A stretch of DNA of 55,660 bases, from positions 1 through 55,660 of the forward strand of contig NZ_QHKO01000014.1 of the NCBI RefSeq assembly GCF_003260125.1, read 5' to 3'. Both the position numbers and the translations under genes were made by a program. The stretch comes from Lujinxingia litoralis (GTDB taxonomy: Bacteria; Myxococcota_A; Bradymonadia; Bradymonadales; Bradymonadaceae). This document shows, in pieces, positions 32,159 to 41,343 of this stretch; the first letter of the stretch is position 1, and each line of letters begins with the position of its first letter. The notes under the pieces were generated by a model. That model saw only the letters and a program-made list of their open reading frames with translations. It was not told the origin of the DNA and did no database searches.

Positions 32159-32264
32159 ATCTGTGGGGATGGGGGGGAGGTATGCGGTGTGGGGAGGTTT
32201 GTGCGCGGGTTGGGTGGGGCGCGTGAGTGTTGGGGATGTTCGTCTCTCGGACAGTTCAGGGGAT

Positions 32265-33683
32265 TCAGGGGGGGGACATGCCTTCCCAGAAGAAGGCGTC
32301 TTCGTCGGGGGTGATGTCGAAGTAGGGATCTTCGGAGCGGGGAGGCTCCGAGCCATCCCAGTTGGGGTCGGGGGTGACCGGTGTCTGCGCCCGTTTGCCC
32401 AGGGCCGGGGCGTGGGCCGGGGGGCCGCCGGGGGTGGTGGAGGATTCGGAGGAGAGCGTCTGCATGGCGAGCGTGGTGTTAAGGGGCGTGCCCGCCTGGT
32501 AGAGCGCCGGGCCCTGGGGGTGCTGGTGGCCCGTCCAGCGGTAGGCCGAGGTGGAGGTGTTTCGGTAGGAGAAGCCCCACATCATTCGGCTGGGCTCGTC
32601 AAAATAGCGCAGGTACCACCACTCGCCATCGTTGGGGTGATGAAAGGCCAGGGCGGCGTGAGACGCGCCGGGGATGCGCACCCGCAGGCCGGTTTGCGGG
32701 TCGCGAAAGCGCAGCGAGGCGTGGTGGCGGCCGATGCGATCGCCCTCCGAATCCAGGCGGTCGATGGCGTTGCCTCCCAGGTGCAGGTCGTGGAAGGAGT
32801 TGGCGCGCATCAGCGGGGCGTTGATCTCGGTGTAGGCGCCCAGCACCGTGGCCGAGCTGGCGGAGCTGTCGAGCGTAAGAGCGTCGACGGTGGTGGAGTT
32901 GATGGTCGGCGAGATGTAGGTGTTGCCCAAAAAGGACGAGTCGAGGATGCCGTTTCCGGCGCGGACCTCCAGGCCGGTAAAGAGGCCGGCGTTGGTGTCG
33001 CCGCCGGCCAGGTGCATGGCGTGCTCGTGGCATTCCCAGAAGACCAGGCGGCTCCACTGCTGGATGTTGAGGTTGGCGTGCTGGCCGTCGACGATGGAGT
33101 GGGCGCGAATGCCGGTGCCCATGCGATCGAAGAAGAGGTTGTCCAGGCGGAGCCCGTGGGCGCGCACGTCGATGCCGATGCCCTGATGGGGCTGGGAGGG
33201 GGTGGTGGGCACAAAGCTCAAGTCGCGCACCGAAGACCAGTCGGCGGGCGCGGAGATGCGAAGGGCGATGACGCCGTTTTCGACCACCAGCTCCGAGCCC
33301 TGCCCCTGCAGGATGATGGGGTTGGTGACCTGCAGCGCGATCCCGTCACCGTCGGGGTCGTCGAGGCGCAGGCGCGCGTTGGGAGGCAGCTCGTAGGGAA
33401 CCCCCAGGCCCACGGCGGTCGGGAGGTTATCGAAGTCGGCCTGGAGGGCCGCCGTGGCCGAGACCTGCCCGGTCGGATCGACGCAGTGGCCGCCCTGCGT
33501 GCACACAAAGCCCTGGTGGCAGGACTGAGGCCGGTTGCAGGTGGTGAGGGCCTGCCCGGGTTCGAGTGTCGCAGACGTGACCCTGGCGCGTTCTGAGGGC
33601 GGCGACTCCGTGTTGAAACAGGCGGTGCTGAATACGATGGCGGGCGAAAGAAAGGTCAGCAGGTAAAGGCATGATCGTCGCAT
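32265..33683 (-). CDS. Lipoprotein with right-handed beta-helix domain
   Basis: A 472-residue predicted lipoprotein. Signal peptide with lipobox STAC, then a short Cys-rich stretch (CNRPQSCHQGFVCTQGGHCVD) common in deltaproteobacterial surface proteins. The centre, about 85-330, has repeating short strands and Asn/Gly/Asp turns (GIGIDVRAHGLRLDNLFFDRMGTGIRA, NGILDSSFLGNTYIS), as in pectate-lyase-like beta-helices. The C terminus is Pro/Ser/Thr-rich and disordered, ending in acidic residues. Possibly a polysaccharide-binding or lyase protein; catalytic residues cannot be assigned. The start at 33683 has GAGGAGC upstream. Confidence 0.8.
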   Translation of the reverse strand: MRRSCLYLLTFLSPAIVFSTACFNTESPPSERARVTSATLEPGQALTTCNRPQSCHQGFVCTQGGHCVDPTGQVSATAALQADFDNLPTAVGLGVPYELPPNARLRLDDPDGDGIALQVTNPIILQGQGSELVVENGVIALRISAPADWSSVRDLSFVPTTPSQPHQGIGIDVRAHGLRLDNLFFDRMGTGIRAHSIVDGQHANLNIQQWSRLVFWECHEHAMHLAGGDTNAGLFTGLEVRAGNGILDSSFLGNTYISPTINSTTVDALTLDSSASSATVLGAYTEINAPLMRANSFHDLHLGGNAIDRLDSEGDRIGRHHASLRFRDPQTGLRVRIPGASHAALAFHHPNDGEWWYLRYFDEPSRMMWGFSYRNTSTSAYRWTGHQHPQGPALYQAGTPLNTTLAMQTLSSESSTTPGGPPAHAPALGKRAQTPVTPDPNWDGSEPPRSEDPYFDITPDEDAFFWEGMSPP

Positions 33684-33800
33684 GGTGCTCCTCGGGAGAG
33701 AGTCGATCCCGGCGAATGAGCACGGCTCAGGAGGCTCGCCGCATAGCCCGGGCGGGTAGCGCTCCCCTGAAGCTCCCTGGGGTCTGATGTGGTGGGCAGA

Positions 33801-33843
33801 GAAAAGGCCCGGGCGGCGCGCTAAAGCTGCGCCGTCTCGGGCC
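33801..33843 (-). terminator. Terminator of the ATP-grasp gene
   Basis: GGCCCGGGCGGCGC…GCGCCGTCTCGGGCC forms an imperfect long stem. On the minus strand it is followed by TTTTC. Confidence 0.8.
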
Positions 33844-33873
33844 TGAGGCAAGGTGGGCCGGGAGATTCCCGCG

Positions 33874-34851
33874 TTAGCCGAGTTCGGCCATGACCTGGGG
33901 CGCGACCACGTGGCGCAGGTAGGTGGCGAGCTCCTCCATGCCGTGAATGCCCATCTGGCGGCCGAGGGTCTGGTTGTAGTTGGTGGTGCCGTTGATGTCG
34001 TAGGTGTAGCGGTGGCCGTGGGCGTCTTCGACGAACTCGATGCCGGCCAGCTCAATGCCGCTGGCAGCGCACATGGCCAGGTACTTGAGGACGAGCGGGT
34101 CGTCGGCTTTGAGCGGCGATTGGGAGAATTTGGCGCCGCCGTCGATCGGGCAATTGTCGGCGAGGGCTGCGGCCTGGGCTTTCTCTCGCTGCAACTCGAC
34201 CTGGCAGACGTCGGAGGGGCAGAGTTGGAAGCCCTCATCGGTGGCCGAGCGCATGGCGAAGATCATGCGTTGGCCGACGATCTCGACGCGGGTGATGAAG
34301 GGTTCGGGGGCCTGGATGTACTGCTGGATGAGGACCTGGTGGTCGGGGCCGAGGTCGAAGTCGCCCTGAGCCAGGCGGTCCTGGAGCTCGTCGGCGTTCT
34401 CAAAACGCTCGATGCCCAGGCCTTTGCCGCCGCGGTTATGTTTGGTGATGAAGGGGCCTTCGAAGGTCCGGGCCAGGCTGACCAGGTGTTCGGTGCCGAC
34501 GGCCAGGGCGGTGCGCGGGGTGCGGATGCCAAAGCGCTGCAAGGTGAGGTGCTGGCGCAGCTTGCTCATCTCGAGCTCAAAGGCGGCCAGGCCGTTGACC
34601 ACCCGGGCGCCGTGGGCCTGAAGGTGCGCCAAAATCTCGCGGGTGAGCGCCACGGAGGTGAGGTGGCCGCGGGTGTGCGAGGAGGGGCTCATGCGGTTGA
34701 GGTAGATGCCCGGGGCGGGGGGGCCGCTGATGATGCCGTGGTGAACCGGGATCTCGGTGTACTCGAAGCCTTCTTTGTGGAGCGCGTCGCGCAGGGGCGG
34801 GAGCCAGTCGGGGTTTTCAAAGAGGATATGGACGGGGGGAAGCGTAGACAT
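33874..34851 (-). CDS. RimK-like ATP-grasp ligase
   Basis: A 325-residue ATP-grasp protein. A pre-ATP-grasp domain with GIYLNRMSPSSHTRGH is followed by VVNGLAAFELEMSKLRQHLTL, then the ATP-grasp core GPFITKHNRGGKGLGIERF (phosphate-binding glycine loop), DHQVLIQQYIQAPEPFITRVEIV, and metal ligands in GIEFVEDAHG and YDINGTTNYN. It resembles the RimK/GshB/lysine-biosynthesis LysX group, which form amide bonds through acyl-phosphates. The substrate is unknown. The start at 34851 has GGAG 7 bases upstream. The alpha-L-glutamate ligase branch is the closest by appearance. Confidence 0.85.
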   Translation of the reverse strand: MSTLPPVHILFENPDWLPPLRDALHKEGFEYTEIPVHHGIISGPPAPGIYLNRMSPSSHTRGHLTSVALTREILAHLQAHGARVVNGLAAFELEMSKLRQHLTLQRFGIRTPRTALAVGTEHLVSLARTFEGPFITKHNRGGKGLGIERFENADELQDRLAQGDFDLGPDHQVLIQQYIQAPEPFITRVEIVGQRMIFAMRSATDEGFQLCPSDVCQVELQREKAQAAALADNCPIDGGAKFSQSPLKADDPLVLKYLAMCAASGIELAGIEFVEDAHGHRYTYDINGTTNYNQTLGRQMGIHGMEELATYLRHVVAPQVMAELG

Positions 34852-34957
34852 CAAAAAGCTCCAGCGGGGCGTTGAGATTCGGTGCGGGGGGCGCAAAAGC
34901 TGCGGGTTCGGGGCGAAAAAGAGCAATAAAGTGGGAGCGGGTCAAGCGTGGAGGCAC

Positions 34958-34983
34958 GCAAAAGGGCCGCCTTTGGGCGGCCC
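34958..34983 (-). terminator. Terminator of the CBS gene
   Basis: GGGCCGCC/GGCGGCCC stem with a 4-base loop. On the minus strand it is followed by TTTTGCG. Confidence 0.75.
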
Positions 34984-34988
34984 CGGGA

Positions 34989-35013
34989 CCGGCACATGCT
35001 CTCCATGTGCCGG
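34989..35013. terminator. Second hairpin between CBS and ATP-grasp genes
   Basis: CCGGCACATG, CTCTC, CATGTGCCGG: a perfect 10 bp stem immediately upstream (on the minus strand) of the U-tract terminator. It may be part of a tandem terminator. Confidence 0.6.
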
Positions 35014-35040
35014 TAGAGTGGTGCGAAGGTGCGGCAGACC

Positions 35041-35487
35041 TCAGTGAAGCATCGAGGGGCCCGGAGAGGGGGTCGAGACCCGTTCGACGACCTCGCCGGT
35101 GAGCTCGTGGCTGGCCTGGCGAGCGATGTCGGCCTGGGAGATGACGCCGCTGACCTCGTCGTTGTCGTTGACGACCACGATGCGGCGCAGCTGGTTGCTC
35201 TCCATCAGGTTCAGCGCGTTGGTCAGCGGTGCGGCGTGCTCGATGGTGATGACGGTGTCGGTCATGGCGTCGGCCACCGTGCACTTCTGGAGGTCTTTGC
35301 CCTGGGCGATCAGGCGGCAGACGATGTCGCGGTCGGTGATCACGCCGATGGGGTTGGGGGAGCCGTTTTTGTTGACGACCGGGACCAGGCCGCAGTCGAA
35401 GTCCTGCATCTTTTTGGCCACGGATTCGATGGAGTCGCCGGGTGAGCAGGTGACGGGATCGGCGGTCATGGCTTCGTAGACGTTCAT
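35041..35487 (-). CDS. Stand-alone two-CBS-domain protein
   Basis: A 148-residue protein made of two CBS motifs: residues about 5-65 (VYEAMTADPVTCSPGDSI, GVITDRDIVCRLI) and 72-130 (VADAMTDTVITIEHAAPL, LRRIVVVNDNDEVSGVISQADIAR). Each has the conserved D-R-D or Q-A-D turn after the Gly-Val-Ile strand. Pairs of CBS domains usually bind AMP, ATP or S-adenosyl compounds and act as energy sensors. Target protein unknown. A C-terminal extension of 15 residues is disordered. ATG at 35487. Confidence 0.92.
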   Translation of the reverse strand: MNVYEAMTADPVTCSPGDSIESVAKKMQDFDCGLVPVVNKNGSPNPIGVITDRDIVCRLIAQGKDLQKCTVADAMTDTVITIEHAAPLTNALNLMESNQLRRIVVVNDNDEVSGVISQADIARQASHELTGEVVERVSTPSPGPSMLH

Positions 35488-35578
35488 GGGTGCTCCTGTG
35501 TGTTTTGCCTTAGGTTACAGCCGCTTAACCGGGGCTGTGAGGGCAAAGCTAAGAGCACACTGGCGAGCACCAAGGTCA

Positions 35579-37486
35579 TCATCGTTCGAAGCGTTTGACG
35601 TTGTCGTAGATGAGCTGCATGAGTTCGTGATCGCCGGAGCGGGAGGCGTGAATCTGGGCGGTGCTCAGGGCCCGGTAGGCGGCGTCCTGCTCGTTGAGAA
35701 GGAGGTGGGCGCTGGCGCGCAGGTTAAAGGAGTGGGCCAGGGTGGTGTAGTCGCGGAGCTCGGTGGCCAGGGGGTTGAGGCGATCGAGGGTGGCCAGGGT
35801 GCCGTAAGACTCTTTGAGCTTGAGCTGAAGCTGGGCCAGCTGCATGAGCAGGGCGATTTCGCTGCGGCGGTAGTCGGTGCTCCGGGGTTCCTCCGCGGTG
35901 GCCAGAACCCGGAGGCCCTTCTCCAGGGCGTCTCGGGCCTCGTCGCCGCGATCGGGCAGGGCGGCCAGGGTGGCGCCCAGGCGAAGGTAGGCGTCGGAGG
36001 CGATGTTCAGATGGGGAGCGGGGAGCGCCATGGCGAGTTCGGCGGCGGTGGCCAGGAGGTCGAGCGCGCGCTCGGCGTTGTTTTCCTGGAGGGCGGCCAT
36101 GCCGGCGGAATGGATGACGCTGGCCAGGATGAGGGGGCGTTGGTGGTCGTCTTCATCGGCGGGCAGGGCTTGGAGGCGGGTGCGGGCCTCCAGGCAGCTG
36201 GAGAGGGCGCCGGTGGCGTTCAGGCGGGTGTTGACCTGGCAGAGGTTGGCGTACTGGTTGGCCAGCGAGGAGGCGTAGAGTTCGCGGCCGCGGGGCAGGG
36301 CTTCGGTCAGCTCAATGGCCTGGCGGTAGTTGGTGCGGGCGCCTTCCAGGCGGTTGGAGAGCTGGAGAGCGCGCGCCAGCGAGGCGTGAGCGCGCACGCG
36401 GTAGGTGGCGAGGTGGCCGGCGGTGAAGGTGGAGATGGCGCGCTCGCAGTGTTGGAGCGAGCCGGTGGTGATGAGCTCGCAGAGGGCCAGGTGGACGCGG
36501 CCTTCGAGCAGGGGGTTGTCGGTGGCGTCAGCCACCGCGAGGGCGCGGCGGTAAAGGGGGAGCGCCTGCTCGGGGTGGTTGAGGTCCAGGGCGATGTCGG
36601 CCTTGAGCCCCAGTGCGTGCACGATCATGGGGCGGTTGTTCATGGACTCAAAAAGAGGCAGAGCTTTGTCGAGGAGCGCCGAGGCCTCCTGAAAGTCGCC
36701 GCCGGCCTTCAGGAGCTGGGCCAGGCGCAGGTGATGGCGAGCCCGGGCGGGCACGCTCTCGGAGGCCTCGATGTGGCGGCGGGCTTCGTCGAGGAGCTGG
36801 CGAGCCTGAGCCAGGTCGCCGTTGTCCTGGTAGAGGTCGGCGGTTCGGGTCAGGGCGGTGCCGATGGCCAGCAGGGAGTCGGTGTTCTGGAGGGTGGTGA
36901 TGTCGGCGCGCAGGTCGCTCTGGCTGCCGGGGTCTTTGCCCAGGAGGGTGCGCACCACCCGGCGATTCATCCGGCAGAGGGCGCGGTAGACCGCGTCGTC
37001 GTGTTCGCCGGTGAGCTGCACGCAGATGTTGAGGGTGTCTTCGGCGCCCTGGACGTTGCCGGTGGCGCTCTCGATATGGCCCAGGGTCAAGAGGAGCTGG
37101 CCGATGGGGGCGGTGAGTTCCAGCTCCCGGGCCAGGTTCAGCGCGAGGGAGACCTTCTGGCGAGCGCGCGCGTAGCGGCCCTGTTCCCAGAGGAGGGAGC
37201 CGCCTTCCAGGGCGGCGGCCACGCGGAGTTCGGAGCGTGCGGGGGCGAGTTCAAAGGCGCGTTCAAAGGCCGCGGCGGCGTCGTCCCAGTGCCCGGCCTG
37301 GTAGAGGGCGCGGGCGTCTTCCAGGTGGGCGCCGGCGGCTGCGGGAGTGGCGGCAGAGTCGGCAGAGTCGGCAGAGTCGGCGGCGGGAGTGGCCGCGGCC
37401 GCGGGCTCTTCGGGCGCGCTCTGGGCAAAGGCGGAGGGGAGGGGGGCGGCTGCGAGGAGCGCGATGAGCAGGAGTAAGGAGCGCAT
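35579..37486 (-). CDS. Secreted TPR-repeat protein A
   Basis: A 635-residue exported protein. Signal peptide ending PSAFAQ, then an Ala/Ser/Asp low-complexity segment with repeated SAD, then helix-turn-helix repeats from about residue 50 to the end. Typical TPR turns are ALYQAGHWDDAAAAFERAFELAP and LLWEQGRYARARQKVSLAL. There is no catalytic domain; TPR arrays make scaffolds for protein partners. It lies 63 bases downstream of another repeat exoprotein on the same strand, so both may be one operon in which this is the second gene. Confidence 0.85.
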   Translation of the reverse strand: MRSLLLLIALLAAAPLPSAFAQSAPEEPAAAATPAADSADSADSAATPAAAGAHLEDARALYQAGHWDDAAAAFERAFELAPARSELRVAAALEGGSLLWEQGRYARARQKVSLALNLARELELTAPIGQLLLTLGHIESATGNVQGAEDTLNICVQLTGEHDDAVYRALCRMNRRVVRTLLGKDPGSQSDLRADITTLQNTDSLLAIGTALTRTADLYQDNGDLAQARQLLDEARRHIEASESVPARARHHLRLAQLLKAGGDFQEASALLDKALPLFESMNNRPMIVHALGLKADIALDLNHPEQALPLYRRALAVADATDNPLLEGRVHLALCELITTGSLQHCERAISTFTAGHLATYRVRAHASLARALQLSNRLEGARTNYRQAIELTEALPRGRELYASSLANQYANLCQVNTRLNATGALSSCLEARTRLQALPADEDDHQRPLILASVIHSAGMAALQENNAERALDLLATAAELAMALPAPHLNIASDAYLRLGATLAALPDRGDEARDALEKGLRVLATAEEPRSTDYRRSEIALLMQLAQLQLKLKESYGTLATLDRLNPLATELRDYTTLAHSFNLRASAHLLLNEQDAAYRALSTAQIHASRSGDHELMQLIYDNVKRFER

Positions 37487-37549
37487 AGAGAACTCGGTGT
37501 CGAATGAGAAAGGAAGCTAAAGAGAGATAAGCGAGACGCCGGACCAGGT

Positions 37550-39472
37550 CTAGGGTGTGGCGAGCGCCGGGGGTTCGAGGCAGTGGGGGCGCAGCTCGCT
37601 GGCCAGTTCTTGCAGGGGGGGCGGGGTGCCCAGGGCCTGGGCGGCGCGCAGCGCGGAGCAGGCGCGCTCGGGCTCCTGGAGGGCCAGGTGGGCCTGGGCG
37701 CGACGCATCAGGGCGGTGGCCCCGAGCACCGGATCGGAGGTGGTGCGCGCCAGCAGGTAGGCCTTCTGGGCGCGGGTCAACAGGTCTTCCCAGAGCTTGA
37801 GCGCGGCCAGGCTGGCGAGCCAGCGGGTGTGCAGGCGCGCGAGCTGGGCCGGGGAGATCACCTGGTCGTGGGCCGAGCGCTCGGGGCTCTGGGCGGCGCG
37901 TTGGGCCAGGGCCAGGGCTTCGGCGAAGTAGGCCGGGGCGTCGGCCGGCGTGGGGGAGCGACGAGCGTAGAGATCGGCGCGGTCCAGGGCGGCGACGGCC
38001 GCCAGCCCGTAGAGGGGGCGATCGCCGGCCAGCGCCAGGTCGATGGCCAGGCGCAGGTGGTCTGAGGGGGTGGCCCGCGCGGTGCTCTGCGGGGGGGCGT
38101 GGGCCAGGGCCTGGTGAATCAGGATCAGGCCGGGGCGCAGCGCCCAGGTGTCGAGGTCGGTGGGGAGGTCGGCCAGACCGGTGAGCGCCTGCGTGCAGGC
38201 CTGGTAGGTATGCGCGGAGCGGGCGCGCTCATGGAGGTGGCAGCGATCGACCAGCAGGGGGGCCGGGAGCGCGGGGGCGGGGCCGATAAAGTCCTCCAGC
38301 CCCTGGAGGGCGTCGCGGGCCAGCGCGGGTTGAAAGCGTTCCAGGTGGATCTGGGCGCGGGTCAGGGTGGCCCGGGCGCGCCGCTCGGGCGGCCCCAGGG
38401 TCTGGGCGTGGGCGCACAGGGGCAGGGCGGCCGGGCCCAGCGCCGGGTCGCAGTGCTGGTGCCAGGGGATCTGGGGCAGGAGCTCGGGGGGGAGCGTGGT
38501 CAGGGCGGTGAGCTCGGCGGCGGTGTCGCCGCACGAGGCCGGGGAGCGCTCCTGAAGGCAGCTCTGGGCCTGCAGGGCGGTGAGGCGCAGGCCGGCGAAG
38601 TCATCCTGGAGCGCGGGGAGGAGCTCGGCGGCCCGCGCCAGGGCGTGCGCGGCCAGCTCGGGGGCGGCCTCGCTCTGGAGGAGCTGGCGAGCGCGGGCCA
38701 GCTGCAGGCGGAGCTCGGCGGCGTTGTCGTTTCGGGTTCGGGCCTCGTTGAGGAGGGCGTCCAGGGTGTGGGCCGGGGCCTGCCGGGCCCGCAGGCGCGC
38801 GAGGGTCAGGGGCTCCACGACGAAGCGCTGGCGTGCCAGGTGCGTGTCGCGGGCGTCGTCCAGGGGGCGATGGAGGAGGGCGGCGACGAAGAACTCCCGG
38901 CGCAAGAGCGCGGCGGGGGGCAGCGCCGTGTCGGGGGTGCAGAGGGCGGCCAGGGCCTGGTTGTGCTCTGGCGAGGAGGGGCAGTCCAGAAGCTGGCGCG
39001 CGCGTTCGGGGCGGTGGTCCAAAAGCTCGCGGCCGGCCTCAAAGAGGTCCAGGCTCTGCAGGAGGGTGCGCGACTCGCCGGCCAGGCGTCGGGCGCGGGC
39101 CAGGGTCTGGTCGGCCTGCTCGGGGCGATCGCGGTAGAGGTGCAGCGCGGCCAGCTGGAGCTGCAGGGCGATGCGAAAGCCGGAGGTGGTGGACTCGTCG
39201 TCGATCACGCGCTGGAGGGTCTGGCGCGCCGCGGCGTCGTCGTCGGTGCCCGGGTCGGTGAGCGCGGCGTAGAGCGCCTGACGGGCCTGCTCTCGGAGCG
39301 CGGCGCGGGTGGCGCGCAGCCGGGCTTCGGCCTCGGCTTCCTGAGAGGGGAGCGAGCCGCCGATGCGTACGGTGGGACCAAACCCGCGGGGGGCCGACTG
39401 GGCGGAGGCGCTCGGGGCGCTCCCCAGGACGAGGGCGCCGAGCAGGAGAATGGCGGTGATGCGCTGGAGCAT
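37550..39472 (-). CDS. Secreted TPR/alpha-helical repeat protein B
   Basis: A 640-residue exported protein. Signal peptide ending PSASAQ, followed by Ala/Leu/Arg-rich helical repeats (LRATRAALREQARQALYAAL, LQLAALHLYRDRPEQADQTLARARRL). The repeats are more diverged than in the downstream gene but have the same alternating small/large pattern of TPR or Sel1-type arrays. It is the first gene of a probable two-gene leftward operon. Its promoter must lie in or next to the 43 bp repeat array at 39581-39955. Confidence 0.8.
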   Translation of the reverse strand: MLQRITAILLLGALVLGSAPSASAQSAPRGFGPTVRIGGSLPSQEAEAEARLRATRAALREQARQALYAALTDPGTDDDAAARQTLQRVIDDESTTSGFRIALQLQLAALHLYRDRPEQADQTLARARRLAGESRTLLQSLDLFEAGRELLDHRPERARQLLDCPSSPEHNQALAALCTPDTALPPAALLRREFFVAALLHRPLDDARDTHLARQRFVVEPLTLARLRARQAPAHTLDALLNEARTRNDNAAELRLQLARARQLLQSEAAPELAAHALARAAELLPALQDDFAGLRLTALQAQSCLQERSPASCGDTAAELTALTTLPPELLPQIPWHQHCDPALGPAALPLCAHAQTLGPPERRARATLTRAQIHLERFQPALARDALQGLEDFIGPAPALPAPLLVDRCHLHERARSAHTYQACTQALTGLADLPTDLDTWALRPGLILIHQALAHAPPQSTARATPSDHLRLAIDLALAGDRPLYGLAAVAALDRADLYARRSPTPADAPAYFAEALALAQRAAQSPERSAHDQVISPAQLARLHTRWLASLAALKLWEDLLTRAQKAYLLARTTSDPVLGATALMRRAQAHLALQEPERACSALRAAQALGTPPPLQELASELRPHCLEPPALATP

Positions 39473-39580
39473 ACGGGGCCGAGGACGAAGGAGGGCAGGC
39501 TCAAGCCCGTGGAGACGAGATGCGAGGATAGCCCCGGCGCCCCCCGGGCGGCAAGGCAGGGTCGGGGCCGGGCGGTGGAC

Positions 39581-39955
39581 GGCTTAAGTGGTGGAGCTGG
39601 ATGTGCAGAACGTGAGGTCAGGGGTCCGAGTAGGCGTTCTGTGGTCAACAGAAGGTGAGGTCAGGGGTCTGAGTAGGCGTTCTGTGGTCAACAGAAGGTG
39701 AGGTCAGGGGTCTGAGTAGGCGTTCTGTGGTCAACAGAACGTGAGGTCAGGGGTCCGAGTAGGCGTTCTGTGGTCAACAGAAGGTGAGGTCAGGGGTCTG
39801 AGTAGGCGTTCTGTGGTCAACAGAAGGTGAGGTCAGGGGTCCGAGTAGGCGTTCTGTGGTCAACAGAACGTGAGGTCAGGGGGCTTAAGTGGTGGATCTG
39901 GATGTGCAGAACGCGAGGTCAGGGGGCTTAAGTGGTGGATCTGTGGTCGAGAGTC
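39581..39955. repeat. 43 bp tandem repeat array with internal palindromes
   Basis: Six complete 43-base units start at 39612, 39655, 39698, 39741, 39784 and 39827. They differ only at two positions (TCC or TCT; final G or C). Each holds the palindrome TTCTGT-GGTCA-ACAGAA (first at 39637-39653, then every 43 bases). Units at 39870 and 39913 keep the shared GTGAGGTCAGGGG start and the period but carry a different middle (GGCTTAAGTGGTGGATCTGG); a partial copy of that second type, from 39581, also precedes the array. There are no unique spacers. It lies between divergent genes, so it may be an array of binding sites. Confidence 0.9.
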
Positions 39956-40083
39956 GGCCATGGCGAGCGCTTGAGCGGGTGAGAACGACGTTTGCGCGCT
40001 GGCTGGCAATGCCCCACACTGTCGCGGCTTAGATGGATCGAGACGTTTTTTTGGGGCGCGTGAGACACCCCGGAGGAGGGCCT

Positions 40084-41010
40084 ATGGGCGTGATTTATTT
40101 GCTGATCTATGTCTTCGGTTCCGTCATTGTGTCGACTGGCTCATGGCGCGTGTTCACCGCTGTGCTCGAGGGCGATCCGATCATGGCGGGCCTTCGAATC
40201 CTGGGCTTTGGGACGCTGATGATTGTGATGGCGGCTGTGCTTCACGCGGTGGTGCTCTTGCGCCATGAGGATGGCGGCCTGCGCGAAGGGCGGAACCCGG
40301 TTGGACCGCGGTGGCTCGTCCTGGGGCTGATGGGCTGGTGGGGGCCGACGCTGGCGGCCTGGATCCAGTTTGAGTGTTTTCTCGATCCGATTCGCATGTT
40401 CCCCCTGGTCACGTTGGGGGGAGCCTGCGCTGTGGCGCTGTGGGGGGTGTTTCGGGGGCTACCCGGGCGCACATACCAGGGGCCTGTGGGGATGGTGGCG
40501 ATGAGCCTGGTGGGGATTCCGATGGGGCTTATGACGTTATCGGTGCCGGTCAAGCACTTCACGTACCATTTGAGTGCGGTGGACATCGGCTCCTATAGCA
40601 CCGGCGCGCTCTACGGTGAGCGAAGCAGGGCCATTCTCAACGCGGATGATGTGACCTACCTCGAGACGTCTGCGCCGATCTTCGGTGAGGAGAGCCAGCC
40701 CTTTCTCGAGGTGTTGGCCAGCGCACGTACGATCAACGTAGCTGAGGAGATCGCCGCCGGGCGTATGCGCGAGCTGGAGGATGGCACCTGGATTAAGATT
40801 CACGACGATGGGCGCGAAGAAGTGCTCGAGGAGCTTGAGAACTTTGGGGAGCGTTTGGACGTGGCGCTGGCGGCCGACGCGGCGACGGCCGCGGAGGCCG
40901 CGGCCCGGGAGCGGGCGGCCTGGGAGGCTTACGTGGAGGAGCGTCGCCAGGGAGGGCGGATTTTTGGGTTTGGGAGAGCATGGATACGAAGGTCAGCGGA
41001 CGCATCCTGA
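40084..41010 (+). CDS. Membrane protein, tandem paralog 1, unknown family
   Basis: A 308-residue protein. Five or six hydrophobic segments fill the first 175 residues (MGVIYLLIYVFGS, GTLMIVMAAVLHAVVLL, LGLMGWWGPTLAAWIQF, VALWGVF, MVAMSLVGIPMGLMTLS). The C-terminal third is soluble, acidic and helical (EEIAAGRMRELEDGTWIKIHDDG, then an Ala/Glu/Arg-rich coiled helix). The start at 40084 has GGAGGAGGG upstream. It is paired with a tandem paralog 334 bases further on. I do not recognise the family; the 40033 GTG/ATG region upstream is leader. Confidence 0.8.
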   Translation: MGVIYLLIYVFGSVIVSTGSWRVFTAVLEGDPIMAGLRILGFGTLMIVMAAVLHAVVLLRHEDGGLREGRNPVGPRWLVLGLMGWWGPTLAAWIQFECFLDPIRMFPLVTLGGACAVALWGVFRGLPGRTYQGPVGMVAMSLVGIPMGLMTLSVPVKHFTYHLSAVDIGSYSTGALYGERSRAILNADDVTYLETSAPIFGEESQPFLEVLASARTINVAEEIAAGRMRELEDGTWIKIHDDGREEVLEELENFGERLDVALAADAATAAEAAARERAAWEAYVEERRQGGRIFGFGRAWIRRSADAS

Positions 41011-41030
41011 ATGCGGGAAGAGCGTTCACA

Positions 41031-41063
41031 AAAAAGCCCCGGCGTAGCTGCCGGGGCTTTTTT
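41031..41063. terminator. Terminator after paralog 1
   Basis: A-run, AAGCCCCGGC, short loop, GCCGGGGCTT, T-run. Works in both directions. Confidence 0.93.
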
Positions 41064-41087
41064 ATTGGCGAGGAGCGGGCGCGCTCC

Positions 41088-41190
41088 GCTCATGCGCACC
41101 AAGCACCGGGACCGGTTGGCGCAGCAGGGCTTTGAGGTAGAGCGCCACCGGCACCAGCTCGTGGTCGCGCTGGACGTCGGGGGGGGGGGC
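41088..41190 (-). pseudogene. 3' remnant of duplicated hypothetical gene
   Basis: Read on the minus strand this segment gives HELVPVALYLKALLRQPVPVL, aligning with RELVPMEIYLKDLLRQPARVL at the C terminus of the gene at 42344-42886. It has no gene body upstream and has lost the stop. It was created when the neighbouring membrane gene was duplicated together with the end of the convergent gene. Confidence 0.8.
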
Positions 41191-41343
41191 CTTTGTGGCG
41201 GCGTTGTGCTTGAGCGCGCGCGATGTCGAGGGATTTTGCCGGTGAGAACGACGTTTGCGTGCCGGACGGGAATGCCTAAAACTGTCGCACTCCGGTGGTA
41301 CCGAGAAATTTTTGGCGAAGTCAGACACCCGGGAGGTGGTCAG

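Noticed and set aside
39612..39869. Regular 43 bp repeats as a CRISPR array
   Set aside because: The whole period is repeat; there are no unique spacers and no cas genes nearby.
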